From Trichocoleus desertorum ATA4-8-CV12 (lineage in GTDB: Bacteria > Cyanobacteriota > Cyanobacteriia > FACHB-46), in assembly GCA_019358975.1 (NCBI GenBank), contig JAHHIL010000008.1, positions 1 to 64,000 of the forward strand: a DNA stretch of 64,000 nucleotides, in the 5' to 3' direction. Position numbers and translations under genes: made by a program. This document shows positions 1 through 8,484 of the stretch, in pieces. Within the stretch, counting starts at the first letter, position 1. Each line of letters begins with the position of its first letter. Under the pieces are notes generated by a model. The model had not been told where the DNA came from, made no database searches, and was given only the letters and a program-made list of their open reading frames with translations.

Positions 1-127
1 CGCTCCACTCAAGTTCGCTCCACTCAAGTTCGCTCCACTCAAGTTCGCTCCACTCAAGTTCGCTCCACTCAAGTTCGCTCCACTCAAGTTCGCTCCACTC
101 AAGTTCGCTCCACTCAAGTTCGCTCCA
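1..127 (-). repeat. Perfect 15-bp tandem repeat (at least 8 copies) inside a pentapeptide-repeat gene
   Basis: The 15-base unit CGCTCCACTCAAGTT is repeated eight times without a mismatch from 1 to 120, and a further 7 bases of the unit follow. On the minus strand each unit is one NLSGA pentapeptide, so any change in copy number keeps the frame. The array continues past the window edge, so its full length is unknown. Confidence 0.97.
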
Positions 128-420
128 ATTAAACCAACTCGAACTTGATTAGATTGGCTGAGGTTGGCATCAATTAGTTCTGCCCCATTCAAGTTAGCTC
201 GAACTAAAACTGCACCCGTTAAATTAGCTTGAGAGAGGTTAGCTAAAATTAAGTTCGATTTAGTCAAATTAGATTCCGAAAGGTCGGCTTCACAGAGTAC
301 AGCTTCAATCAAACTTGCTTGGCCTAGCTCTGCTTTATAAAAGTCCCTTCTACCTGTGCTGTATTGCTCCAACAATTCAGCCGCAGCTTGAATACTTTCC
401 TGCCTACTCCTACTCATCAT
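1..420 (-). CDS. Pentapeptide-repeat protein, 3' part outside the window
   Basis: The reading frame opens at the ATG at 420 (a second ATG follows directly) and runs off the left edge without a stop, so the C-terminus is missing. The first ~30 residues are not repetitive (a helix-like stretch ending near RRDFYKAEL). Then come A(D/N)LxxA-type pentapeptides, and the visible part ends in at least eight identical NLSGA units. Pentapeptide repeats fold as a right-handed quadrilateral beta-helix. Cellular roles vary widely and none can be assigned here. The short helical leader before the repeats is common in cyanobacterial members. The exact DNA-level repetition is noted separately. The gene reads leftward and is separated by 123 bases from the V4R-like gene on the same strand. 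Confidence 0.88.
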   Translation of the reverse strand, partial: MMSRSRQESIQAAAELLEQYSTGRRDFYKAELGQASLIEAVLCEADLSESNLTKSNLILANLSQANLTGAVLVRANLNGAELIDANLSQSNQVRVGLIGANLSGANLSGANLSGANLSGANLSGANLSGANLSGANLSGA

Positions 421-543
421 CTGATCATCCCTAAAGGTTTAGAACACACGTAGCATGTAAAAAATGAGCAGTGCCGTAGCAATTGAATCTTAATTCATGG
501 CACTGCTCATTCTTAATTCAAGAGTACCTCTCTGCTTTGAGGC

Positions 544-1011
544 TTATCCCATTTCAGTAAATTCAAAAACATCGTGGCTGCCACCACGCAGAACAGACTC
601 AGTGTGCTTGCCTTGTAGGCGCTTACTCAAAACTGCCTCTAGCGCGCCCCAAACCGCGCCTAGGGTGAAGGTGCACTTTCGCTCTGAACCTTGGGGTTCA
701 CCCGCAGAGCAAACAGTCTCCTTTACATAGACTTTGATGACATCACTAGTTCTCTCAACCTTGTCGAGCACCAACAAGCGAGTGCCGTCTTTCCCTAAAG
801 CGTAGGCCATTTTTGAGGCAGCATCTTCTAAAGATACGGCTGAGTTAACTAAGCCTAATTCTGCTGCCAGCTTTTTGCCACGGGCCCGACCAGCGGCAAT
901 CAAAGAGATAGCAGTTGCTTTCTCACCTAAGGCATCTTCCATGCCAACAATGATGGACTTTAAGCAAACAATACTGCTGAAATTTCCGAGTTCTTCGCGC
1001 AACGTAGTCAT
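544..1011 (-). CDS. V4R-like (4-vinyl reductase / hydrocarbon-binding) domain protein
   Basis: This encodes 155 residues. The C-terminal half follows the V4R pattern: a strand with KVYVKET, then CTFTLGAVWGALEAVL, then a TES...GG...FEF tail. In V4R proteins the tail usually carries conserved cysteines in an EC...GD..C.F arrangement. Here those positions read S and V, so a metal-binding or redox role of the canonical kind is doubtful. The N-terminal half contains a glycine/alanine-rich helix (AAGRARGKKLAAELG). The start at 1011 has an AAGGAA ribosome-binding site six bases upstream. It lies 70 bases downstream of the roadblock gene on the same strand and is probably co-expressed with the GTPase module. 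V4R domains are thought to bind small hydrophobic ligands. Its role as a sensor in this module is inference. Confidence 0.7.
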   Translation of the reverse strand: MTTLREELGNFSSIVCLKSIIVGMEDALGEKATAISLIAAGRARGKKLAAELGLVNSAVSLEDAASKMAYALGKDGTRLLVLDKVERTSDVIKVYVKETVCSAGEPQGSERKCTFTLGAVWGALEAVLSKRLQGKHTESVLRGGSHDVFEFTEMG

Positions 1012-1081
1012 TAGTAATTCCTTTTTTCTCTGAGGATGAAGACTGACAAATACTTGGGTGCAATTGATTCAAGCGGCGGTT

Positions 1082-1450
1082 CTAGCTGACCATAGGAGTG
1101 ATTGAGGCAACCGCTCGCTTAATCTCCAAGTTCAACAAACCTTGCTTGGCGCTAGAACTAGCCAAGACTAGGAGTACGGCGTCGGAACCACAGCCAACTA
1201 GGACTCCGTAGCCTTTTTCTCCTTCTACAAAAATCCGCTCAATCGTGCCCCGCGCTAACTCCTGGCCAATTCGCTCACCGAGAGAGAGCATGGCTGCCGA
1301 CATAGCAGAAGTTCTTTCTTCATCAAAACCTGCGGGCAGGGCAGAAGCTAAAGCTAGACCATCAGGGCTAACCAAAGCCGCACCTTGAATATCGGGGGTG
1401 CCGCTGACGAAATTCTGGAGAACATCTTGTAAGGCTGAAACAACGATCAT
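1082..1450 (-). CDS. Roadblock/LC7-domain protein (MglB-like)
   Basis: This is a 122-residue single-domain protein. The pattern GAALVSPDGLALAS near residues 22-35, followed by MSAAMLSLGERIGQEL and a late LVGCGSDAVLLVLAS strand, is the roadblock/LC7 fold. In bacteria such proteins act as GTPase-activating or nucleotide-state partners of MglA-type small GTPases. The MglA-like gene lies upstream on the same strand (1855-2397), which fits that pairing. A 404-base spacer separates the two, so the genes may be transcribed apart. An AGGAAA ribosome-binding site precedes the ATG at 1450. The protein is expected to be cytosolic and to form homodimers, as the family usually does. Confidence 0.88.
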   Translation of the reverse strand: MIVVSALQDVLQNFVSGTPDIQGAALVSPDGLALASALPAGFDEERTSAMSAAMLSLGERIGQELARGTIERIFVEGEKGYGVLVGCGSDAVLLVLASSSAKQGLLNLEIKRAVASITPMVS

Positions 1451-1640
1451 GGCTTGTTTCCTGGATAGGGGTGTTGTGAATATCTAGTGGAGTGGAGGAG
1501 AAATCAAAAGTTGTCAGCTTAGAAACTAGGCAATAAATCTAGTCAAGTTTCTATTCAATCCACCTTCTTTACTGAGAGTAGCTACTGAATGGAGGTGTGT
1601 ATTCAGTTCTTAAAGTCGCCTCTCAATTAAACTCTTTATG

Positions 1641-1810
1641 CTTGCTTCTTGGCTTAGTATTCACAAAAATCGAGCTTTATAACAAGCAAAACAAGAATAA
1701 ATTTTAGTTAAATTCTTGTGTTCTCTTCTTTGCTTAGTATTCACAGAAAAGCAGATTTTATAACAGGCAAAAACCAAAGAAAATTAGCAGAGAATAAATT
1801 TAGTTCTTGT
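1641..1810. repeat. Imperfect direct duplication (~80-bp period) in the 404-bp spacer
   Basis: The gap 1451-1854 between the roadblock and GTPase genes is AT-rich. It contains two imperfect copies of a segment centred on GCTTAGTATTCACA (first copy about 1641-1719, second about 1721-1810; period about 80 bases). The first copy also carries an inverted repeat, ACAAGAAT (1691-1698) with ATTCTTGT (1712-1719). No convincing gene lies here. The duplication may hold a duplicated regulatory site, but this is inference. Confidence 0.75.
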
Positions 1811-1854
1811 CATTATCAAAAATATCGCCAGAACCAACTCTCCACTCTATTTCT

Positions 1855-2397
1855 TCACTTCCCTGCGGTAGCTCCCATTAGCTGTTCAATTAAGGCAATT
1901 AGAGTTTCGAACACAGACTCTTCTTGAGTCGCATTGACAGTGACAATGGGGGGTCGAGAAGCTGGGTCTAGTAGCCCCAAAGCCAAGGCAACATTTTCTG
2001 GGTCCCATGCCCCAGGACAATCCATGTGAGTCAGCCCAATAATCATGGGAATTTTTACTCGCTGATTCATAAATGCCAAAATTCGCCGACCATAGCGAAA
2101 GTCTTGAGGTCGATTGGCATCTAGTAACAGAATGTAGGCATGGGCTTTTTCAATGAGCATGTCCCACATAAAGTCAAACCGAGATTGTCCAGGTGTGCCA
2201 TACAAATGCATGGCTTGACCAGGGGCAAAAGTCAAACGGCCAAAGTCAAAGGCAACTGTGGTATTACGCTTTTGCTCCGCTACTTCGTCCGTAGCACGAC
2301 GGTCTGTATCGACTACATCAATTTCGCTAATGGTCCGGATGAAGGTGGTTTTTCCAGCTCCAACTGTGCCTGTAATCACAATTCGTAAAATTTCCAT
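1855..2397 (-). CDS. MglA-like small GTPase
   Basis: This encodes 180 residues. The P-loop GTVGAGKTT spans residues 10-18, the switch II motif GTPGQ residues 67-71, and the base-recognition motif reads THMD (residues 123-126) where Ras-type GTPases have (N/T)KxD. This is the MglA / prokaryotic Ras-like class that switches between GTP and GDP states in the cytosol, often setting cell polarity or motility. The start codon overlaps the stop of the upstream PATAN gene (TAATG at 2399-2395), so the two are probably translationally coupled. With the roadblock gene downstream it makes a GTPase plus regulator set. GTP rather than ATP specificity is expected from the family, not shown here. Confidence 0.9.
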   Translation of the reverse strand: MEILRIVITGTVGAGKTTFIRTISEIDVVDTDRRATDEVAEQKRNTTVAFDFGRLTFAPGQAMHLYGTPGQSRFDFMWDMLIEKAHAYILLLDANRPQDFRYGRRILAFMNQRVKIPMIIGLTHMDCPGAWDPENVALALGLLDPASRPPIVTVNATQEESVFETLIALIEQLMGATAGK

Positions 2398-3272
2398 TAG
2401 CTCTTGCTCCGTAAAAAGCCAACCAAATTTTGCAGAAAGGAGTTGCTAACTTTAGATTTCTCAGCAGTTCCTGCTTTTTTAGACTCCTCTGGAAACTCCT
2501 CGATCGGCTCCAGAACTATGGGAGGTTCTTTGACATGAGAACTGGATGTGATCAGAGGAAGCTCCTCTACTAAGCCTGCTAGCATGAGCCGAAAAGCAGC
2601 TTGCTGAATTTTGGCAATAGGTTGATTGAGCTGTTTGGCGATCGCACTGAGAGAAACTGAACCGTTGGCAAAGTCCCAAAGCTGAGACTCTAAGGAGCTA
2701 AGGCGGAATTGTGGCTTTCCTGGTATTGTGCTTTGCATAGCTGAATTACCATCGGGCAGCGCTTCAGCGAGTGAAGCCCAGTCCTTAAGGGCTCTTAAAC
2801 CTGCTAGGGCAACTTCCATCGCTGGTAGGCTTAAGCCTGTCATTTCGGTACTGGGTAAAGAGGCTTTGCCATCTAGGTCAAACCGTCCTGTTTGAATCCC
2901 AAATAAGCTCCAAATTTGCTGCATCTGAGCCGAAAAAAGCAAATTTAATTGCTCAGCTTGTAGCGCTCCTTGGGTTTTTAGGGTCATTCCCAAAGGGGTG
3001 TCTCCTCCAGCAAGATTACCCAATCTTTCAATTACTCGCTGGCTCAACCACCCTCTGGTTGTGATTTGAGAAATTAGGCCTTGACCATCTAGACGATCAG
3101 CCGCAGCAATAACTCGTCCCTGGCGAAACCAAATGTAGCGACAAGTGGGCACTTGGGAGGTTGGAGCATCGCTTGTAATGAGAAGCGTCAGCCGACCTGA
3201 CTTGCGTCCTTGGTCAATCATTCGGAACAGCTCTGCTAAGGAAAAGTCTGCAAGAGAACTAGCTAAAGTCAT
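2397..3272 (-). CDS. DUF4388 (PATAN) domain protein
   Basis: This encodes 291 residues. The N-terminal ~150 residues have the PATAN/DUF4388 pattern: LADFSLAELFRMIDQGRKSGRLTL, then YIWFRQGRVIAAA, then a helical part ending in FDLDG. The central part (about 195-240) looks like a short winged-helix-like segment. The tail is acidic and proline-rich, then basic. PATAN domains in cyanobacterial response regulators are known to take part in phototaxis and pilus control. A PATAN protein fused by operon structure to an MglA-like GTPase suggests control of motility or surface polarity, which is inference. It is the first gene of the 3272-to-1855 unit, and its stop overlaps the GTPase start. The ATG at 3272 has only a weak upstream AGGG. 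Confidence 0.85.
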   Translation of the reverse strand: MTLASSLADFSLAELFRMIDQGRKSGRLTLLITSDAPTSQVPTCRYIWFRQGRVIAAADRLDGQGLISQITTRGWLSQRVIERLGNLAGGDTPLGMTLKTQGALQAEQLNLLFSAQMQQIWSLFGIQTGRFDLDGKASLPSTEMTGLSLPAMEVALAGLRALKDWASLAEALPDGNSAMQSTIPGKPQFRLSSLESQLWDFANGSVSLSAIAKQLNQPIAKIQQAAFRLMLAGLVEELPLITSSSHVKEPPIVLEPIEEFPEESKKAGTAEKSKVSNSFLQNLVGFLRSKS

Positions 3273-3916
3273 ATTTGCGAGCCCTGATTCTAGGATTAAT
3301 AGAGGTTGTAGGAACCCTATGATTGATGTTTGATAGGTAGATGAATTATGAATTCCTAAAGTTTAGTTGTATTTTTTACCTAGGGACTTTTGCACGCAGA
3401 AGTTCATAAATATAAAAACCATATTTACAGGCCGTCAACTATTTTGAAGAACAAGGCTCTGTCTAAAACCAACCAATAGCTTTAAGGATAGTTACAAAGA
3501 TACTTATAAGGTAAAAACTAGAGGCTTTACATGCGATATATGGCGTAAAGTTCTCCGCCATATCGTGAATTTAGCCAGCTTTAAATAAATCTCACTACGA
3601 CCCAGGTTCTTATTTAATCGTTCTCCAAGTGAATAGATCAATATCACTCACTCAAGTTGCCCAGATCAATTAAATAACTTTCAGTTTCGTCATTTTTCAC
3701 CCAGTTTGTATCCCTTTCCAGCAGAATGGCTGAGTTTTAATTACTGAATACGGATAGCTAAGATGGGTTTTACAGCTTGGCTCAGTCAAAAAGGTTACAT
3801 TACCATTAAGTCTTGAACAAAGCCTAAGAATCTCTTAGGGCAAGTTAGCACAACTAAAAATTGAGCCATCTTACGTAGATAGGTCGTAACATTTTTAGCA
3901 ACACCAAAACCACGAG
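3273..3916. other. Non-coding 644-bp interval with a small inverted repeat
   Basis: This lies between the PATAN gene start and the recN stop and should hold the promoter of the PATAN-GTPase unit. An inverted repeat, ATATGGCG (3538-3545) and CGCCATAT (3556-3563), has a 10-base loop. It can extend by CG on both sides if a two-base bulge is allowed. I see no gene in the interval. Confidence 0.6.
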
Positions 3917-5881
3917 CTAAGCTTTTTTTGGAGCTTGCGATCGCGCTGCCTTAGCACGAGTTGAGGTGGAGCGAGCCTTAGATTTAGGGCGCACTTCCGT
4001 TGGTGTAGCAGTCTCAACAGGCAAAATTGCAGTGCTGGCAGGAGTCTGGCGCAGGTCGGCTGCTTGGGCTAGGAGAGAATCGGCAAAGGCGATCGCCTCT
4101 TGAGCTGAACGTCCCCCCGCAAGTTGAGCTAGTTCTTCCCGGCGCTGATTGGGGTCTAGGGTTGTGACACGCACCACCGTCCGAACCGCTTCTAGATTTG
4201 CTTCAGAGGTGATCAGTTCAACTGTTGCAGTTTCTGTGTTTGTATCGGTATCTGCGGCTGGCTTGCCCTTAGATTGACTGCGTTTGCCATTTTTAGCTCC
4301 TACGGCATTGGCTCCTACAGCAACAGGCTCCGCGATCGCTTGCTTATCGACGTGGAAGTGATAGTCTGCCATCGCCGCCACAATGGGTTGGTGAGTCACA
4401 CAAAGAACTTGATGCTGCTGACTCAGTTGATATAGTTTCTCTGCGATCGCCTGTGTCACCCGACCGGAAACCCCAACATCAATTTCGTCAAAGACCAGCG
4501 TGCCAATCAGATCAACTTGCGAGAAACAAGCCTTGATCGCTAGGAGAAAGCGGCTCATCTCTCCACCAGAAGCCGTTTCATTTAATGGCTGCAAGGGTTC
4601 CCCAGGGTTGGGGCTAAATAGAAAGGTAATTTGATCGGCTCCGTTGGTAGTAGGGGCGATCGGCGCAATTTGCACTTGAAACTGCACCTTCTCCATCGCT
4701 AGCGGCTTCAATTCGCGGATGAGGCGGTCTTCTAGCTCACGAGCGGCGGTCTGGCGTAACTCAGTCAGCCGAGCGCAAACTGCCACCAAAGTAGTTCGGC
4801 GCTCTTGGTAAGTTTGCTCTAGCTCTTCTAGAGACAGCCCACCTCCAGTGAGGGCTTCTAGCTCTGCCTGTACCCGCTCCTGAAAGGCGATCGCATCTGT
4901 CAAAGTGGGGCCATATTTGCGGCAAATCTGTTTAAGTTCAGCAATACGGTCTTCCACATCCTGCAACCGTTGGGGGTCAGTCTCAACGGATTCACCATAG
5001 GCGTTGATTTGCCGTCCCGCTTCTTGAACTTGGGCTAAAGCGTCTGTCACTAGGTCTAAAACTGACTGCAATTCGGGGTCGTAGCGCAGCATATCGTTCA
5101 GAATCACTTCGGCATTACCGAGCAAATCAGCACAGGCAGGCTCACCTGTATCGTTTTGATAGAGGGCTTGATAGGCTTGATAGCTTTGCTGTTGCAGCTC
5201 TACACTATGACTCAGCCGCTGTCGCTCTTGCTCTAGTTGCTCTAGCTCATCGGCATCAGTCAAGCTAGCAGTGCTCAACTCCCGCAGTTGATATTGGTAT
5301 AGGTCGAGTTGTTGCAAGCGCTGGCTCTCGGAGTGCCGCCGCTTTTCCAAAGCCTGCAAAGCCTGTTGGTAGGCATTAAAAGCACTACTCACCGCTGCTC
5401 GTTGTTCTAGGAGAGGTGACCCCCCAAAGCCATCTAGCCACTCGCGCTGATTTGCGGCCTGCCCCAGCTGCATGGTTTGACCTTGAGCCGTGATCTCTAC
5501 CAGGCGATCGCGGAGGGTCTCCATTTGCTGCTTGTTCACCAGCACACCATTCAGGCGCGATCGGCTGCGGAGCGTGCTTTGCCCTGCGACCATTTCACGA
5601 CTACAAACCAGAGAGGAGTCATCTAGGAGGTCAATCTCTTGCTCAGTTAGCCAGGTAGTCAATGAGGGATCTAGGCTAAACGTCGCCTCTACTAAGCCAC
5701 GCTGCGCTCCTGTCCGGATAGCGCGACTGGTCACCTTACCACCCAAGGCTGCATCAATCGCATCTAAAATAATCGACTTGCCAGCACCTGTTTCACCCGT
5801 CAAAACATTCAGGCCAGTACTGAACTCTAACTCCAGGCGATCGATTAGAGCAAAGTTTTCAATCCGAAGAGAAAGCAACAT
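3917..5881 (-). CDS. recN: DNA repair protein RecN
   Basis: RecN is an SMC-like ATPase that tethers DNA ends during double-strand break repair. The Walker A motif GETGAGKSI lies at about residues 30-38, the central region is coiled coil with LEQLEQERQRL-type heptads, and the signature TASGGEMSRFLLAI and Walker B LVFDEIDVGVSG are present near 435-475. The protein has 654 residues, about 100 more than E. coli RecN. The extra length comes from a low-complexity insert (about 515-565, with KNGKRSQSKGK and TDTNTETATVE) just before VRVTTLDPNQRREELAQLAGG, and a lysine/arginine-rich tail that ends KKA. The gene is divergent from the ABC1 kinase gene across a 288-base spacer. The family assignment is firm. 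The function of the insert and basic tail is unknown. Confidence 0.97.
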   Translation of the reverse strand: MLLSLRIENFALIDRLELEFSTGLNVLTGETGAGKSIILDAIDAALGGKVTSRAIRTGAQRGLVEATFSLDPSLTTWLTEQEIDLLDDSSLVCSREMVAGQSTLRSRSRLNGVLVNKQQMETLRDRLVEITAQGQTMQLGQAANQREWLDGFGGSPLLEQRAAVSSAFNAYQQALQALEKRRHSESQRLQQLDLYQYQLRELSTASLTDADELEQLEQERQRLSHSVELQQQSYQAYQALYQNDTGEPACADLLGNAEVILNDMLRYDPELQSVLDLVTDALAQVQEAGRQINAYGESVETDPQRLQDVEDRIAELKQICRKYGPTLTDAIAFQERVQAELEALTGGGLSLEELEQTYQERRTTLVAVCARLTELRQTAARELEDRLIRELKPLAMEKVQFQVQIAPIAPTTNGADQITFLFSPNPGEPLQPLNETASGGEMSRFLLAIKACFSQVDLIGTLVFDEIDVGVSGRVTQAIAEKLYQLSQQHQVLCVTHQPIVAAMADYHFHVDKQAIAEPVAVGANAVGAKNGKRSQSKGKPAADTDTNTETATVELITSEANLEAVRTVVRVTTLDPNQRREELAQLAGGRSAQEAIAFADSLLAQAADLRQTPASTAILPVETATPTEVRPKSKARSTSTRAKAARSQAPKKA

Positions 5882-6169
5882 GGGGCAGAATTGACCTTGA
5901 AGGCAGAGGAAAAAACTTCGAATTCCCTACACACTGAAGATACTGCGTCCTAAGCAGCAGGTAAAATCAGGTCTCTTGGTGGAAACCACATCAAATCATA
6001 GGGGGCTACCCATTTAGTTTAGTGTGAGTTGCCGTACCGCTGCCCGCTCTCCCATGAAATGAGAATTGACCAACTCAACCAAAAGCTAGAGTAAAACTGA
6101 ACTCAGAGCTATGATGAGATGAGTTGTTACAATACTTAACATCGCTGCTCCTCAATCTGTCCTGAACCC

Positions 6170-8302
6170 ATGAAGAATGTTGAGACTGTATCTTCTACTG
6201 ACACGCGGACTGACTTACGCTCAGTTCAGCCAGAGTCTGCCATTCCAGCACGAATAGCAGTGACAAACTCAACGTCCCCTTCAACTATCACGGTCAAAAG
6301 TGAGCCGATCGCTCTGCCGCCAGAAACGCTAATGCCCGAAGCTGTGACTGAAGCTGAAGTGGCTGAAGCTGAATTTGATCCAGAGATTGCTGGCCTACGC
6401 TATGACCCAGTGGCGATCGCAGACTATTACCGCTCCAGACCGTTGCAAGTATGGGGGCGCTTACTCACCATTATTTGGCCATTTTTGACCTTTGGGCTGA
6501 GCTTATGGTGGGACAAGCGGACAGGACAAGGAGCTAAAAACCAACGCCGTCGTGCCATTCGCTTGCGGGAAATCTTGACTGCGCTGGGGCCAGCCTACAT
6601 TAAAGTCGGGCAAGCCCTCTCCACGCGGCCTGATCTGGTTCCCCCGCTGTTTTTAGAAGAACTGACTCAACTTCAAGATCAGTTACCGCCCTTTCCCAAC
6701 GAGCTAGCTTACCAGTTTATTGAAGAAGAGCTAGGCGATCGCCCTGAAGATGTTTACGCTGAATTGACACCTCAACCCATTGCAGCGGCATCTTTAGGAC
6801 AGGTTTACAAAGGCAGACTAAAAACCGGAGAAGTGGTCGCAGTTAAGGTACAGCGGCCTGGTTTAGCCCAAAATATTACCCTAGACCTATATTTGCTTAG
6901 AGGTCTCGCAGCTTGGGCTCAGCGAAACATTAAACAAGTCCGGAGTGACCTTATTGCCATCTTGGATGAATTCGGAAGCCGTGTCTTCGAAGAGATGGAT
7001 TACATCCACGAAGGGCACAATGCAGAGCGATTTGCTCGCCTTTACGGTCACTTGCCAGATATTTATGTCCCCAAAATTTATTGGGAATATACTCAGCGGC
7101 GCGTGCTGACAATGGAATGGATCAACGGCACCAAGCTAACTCAGCCAGAGCAACTTAAAGCTCAAGGCATTGACGCGAGCTACCTGATTGAGGTGGGAGT
7201 GCAGTGCTCCTTACGCCAACTCCTAGAACATGGCTTTTTCCATGCTGACCCGCACCCAGGTAACTTACTAGCCACACCAGACGGCAAGCTGGCTTATCTA
7301 GACTTCGGTATGATGAGTGAGGTCAAGCCCTATCAGCGCTACGGTTTGATTGAAGCCGTGGTTCATATGGTGAACCGGGACTTTGAGGGTTTAGCCCACG
7401 ATTATGTCAAGCTAGAATTTCTGACTCCAGAAACTGACCTCACCCCAATTATTCCCGCTCTAGCGAACGTCTTCAGTAACGCCCTTGGCGCGAGTGTGGC
7501 GGAGCTAAATTTCAAGAGCATTACCGACGAGTTCTCGGCGCTGATGTACGAATATCCCTTTCGGGTGCCCGCTTACTATGCGTTGATCATTCGATCGCTC
7601 GTCACCCTAGAAGGCATTGCGATCAACGTAGATCCTGATTTTAAGGTGCTCAGCAAAGCCTATCCTTATGTCTCCAAGCGCCTGTTAACCGATCCTGCTC
7701 CGGAACTACGCAACTCCCTCCGCGACCTGCTGTTCAAAGATGGCAGCTTCCGGTGGAACCGTTTAGAGAATTTGCTCAAAAACGCCCGCAACAGCCAGGA
7801 CTATGACTTAAATCAAGTCATGAACCAGGCAGTAGATTTTCTCTTCTCAGAACGAGGGGCGTTCATTCGCAACAGATTAGTTGATGAAATTATTAAAGGA
7901 GTGGATGCACTGGGCCGCAATGCCCTCTATAACCTCACATACTTAGTGCGGGAGCGGGTAGGGTTAGCCGTCAACCAACAAGTGGCTGCTCCAGCTGATG
8001 AACAGCAAAGTCTAGAACACATTAAACGGATTTGGGGCATTCTTCGGGAAACTCAAGGCTTTGACGCAGCTCAACTGCTACCCTTAATTCCTCGGTTGTT
8101 GGCTAAGCCAGAAACTCAGCACATGGGGCAGCAAATCGCTAGTGGTTTAGCCCAACGAGTGGCAGCTCGCTTCATTCGGGAAGTGTTGCTCAAAGAAGAT
8201 GCCGCTTCTGGAACTCCTAGATCTGCAACGAATGGTTCTTCTAGCCGAAGTAGTGGGGTAAACTCATCCCCTCCCCTGGCTCTACCTGCCGCCGCTCGAT
8301 AA
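6170..8302 (+). CDS. ABC1/AarF/UbiB-family atypical kinase
   Basis: This encodes 710 residues. The first ~75 residues are low complexity and acidic. The conserved region starts at YDPVAIADYYRSRPLQVW. Hallmarks of the ABC1/UbiB family are present: KVGQALSTRPDLVPP (the KxGQ region), the alanine-rich loop AAASLGQVYKG, the lysine in VAVKVQRP, HADPHPGNLL and the metal-binding LDFGMM. Family members are protein-kinase-like ATPases linked to quinone and lipid metabolism. In cyanobacteria and plastids they associate with membranes and plastoquinone or tocopherol pathways. A hydrophobic segment (LTIIWPFLTFGLSLWW, about 98-113) may contact the membrane. The exact substrate cannot be read from the sequence. 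A HIP1-built terminator hairpin follows the stop. Confidence 0.93.
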   Translation: MKNVETVSSTDTRTDLRSVQPESAIPARIAVTNSTSPSTITVKSEPIALPPETLMPEAVTEAEVAEAEFDPEIAGLRYDPVAIADYYRSRPLQVWGRLLTIIWPFLTFGLSLWWDKRTGQGAKNQRRRAIRLREILTALGPAYIKVGQALSTRPDLVPPLFLEELTQLQDQLPPFPNELAYQFIEEELGDRPEDVYAELTPQPIAAASLGQVYKGRLKTGEVVAVKVQRPGLAQNITLDLYLLRGLAAWAQRNIKQVRSDLIAILDEFGSRVFEEMDYIHEGHNAERFARLYGHLPDIYVPKIYWEYTQRRVLTMEWINGTKLTQPEQLKAQGIDASYLIEVGVQCSLRQLLEHGFFHADPHPGNLLATPDGKLAYLDFGMMSEVKPYQRYGLIEAVVHMVNRDFEGLAHDYVKLEFLTPETDLTPIIPALANVFSNALGASVAELNFKSITDEFSALMYEYPFRVPAYYALIIRSLVTLEGIAINVDPDFKVLSKAYPYVSKRLLTDPAPELRNSLRDLLFKDGSFRWNRLENLLKNARNSQDYDLNQVMNQAVDFLFSERGAFIRNRLVDEIIKGVDALGRNALYNLTYLVRERVGLAVNQQVAAPADEQQSLEHIKRIWGILRETQGFDAAQLLPLIPRLLAKPETQHMGQQIASGLAQRVAARFIREVLLKEDAASGTPRSATNGSSSRSSGVNSSPPLALPAAAR

Positions 8303-8315
8303 ATAAACTAAAACT

Positions 8316-8364
8316 AAAGCGATCGCCCTCTTTCTTCTAAATGCTGAAGTAGAGCGATCGCTTT
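8316..8364 (+). terminator. HIP1-based hairpin after the ABC1 kinase gene
   Basis: AAAGCGATCGC (8316-8326) pairs with GCGATCGCTTT (8354-8364). The intervening CTC...CTTC and GAAG..GAG can extend the stem towards an 8-base loop. It starts 13 bases after the kinase stop. There is no long T run, so it could be a terminator or only an RNA-stabilising hairpin. Confidence 0.55.
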
Positions 8365-8484
8365 GTATTGAGAGGTAACCTTAAGGCTATCTTTATGCTC
8401 CTATGCACTCACCTAGCTAATGTGTAGATGTAGCAGCGCTGGTTGAGGAGAATAGTGGAATTTAGATTCTTCCAACTCACCCCA

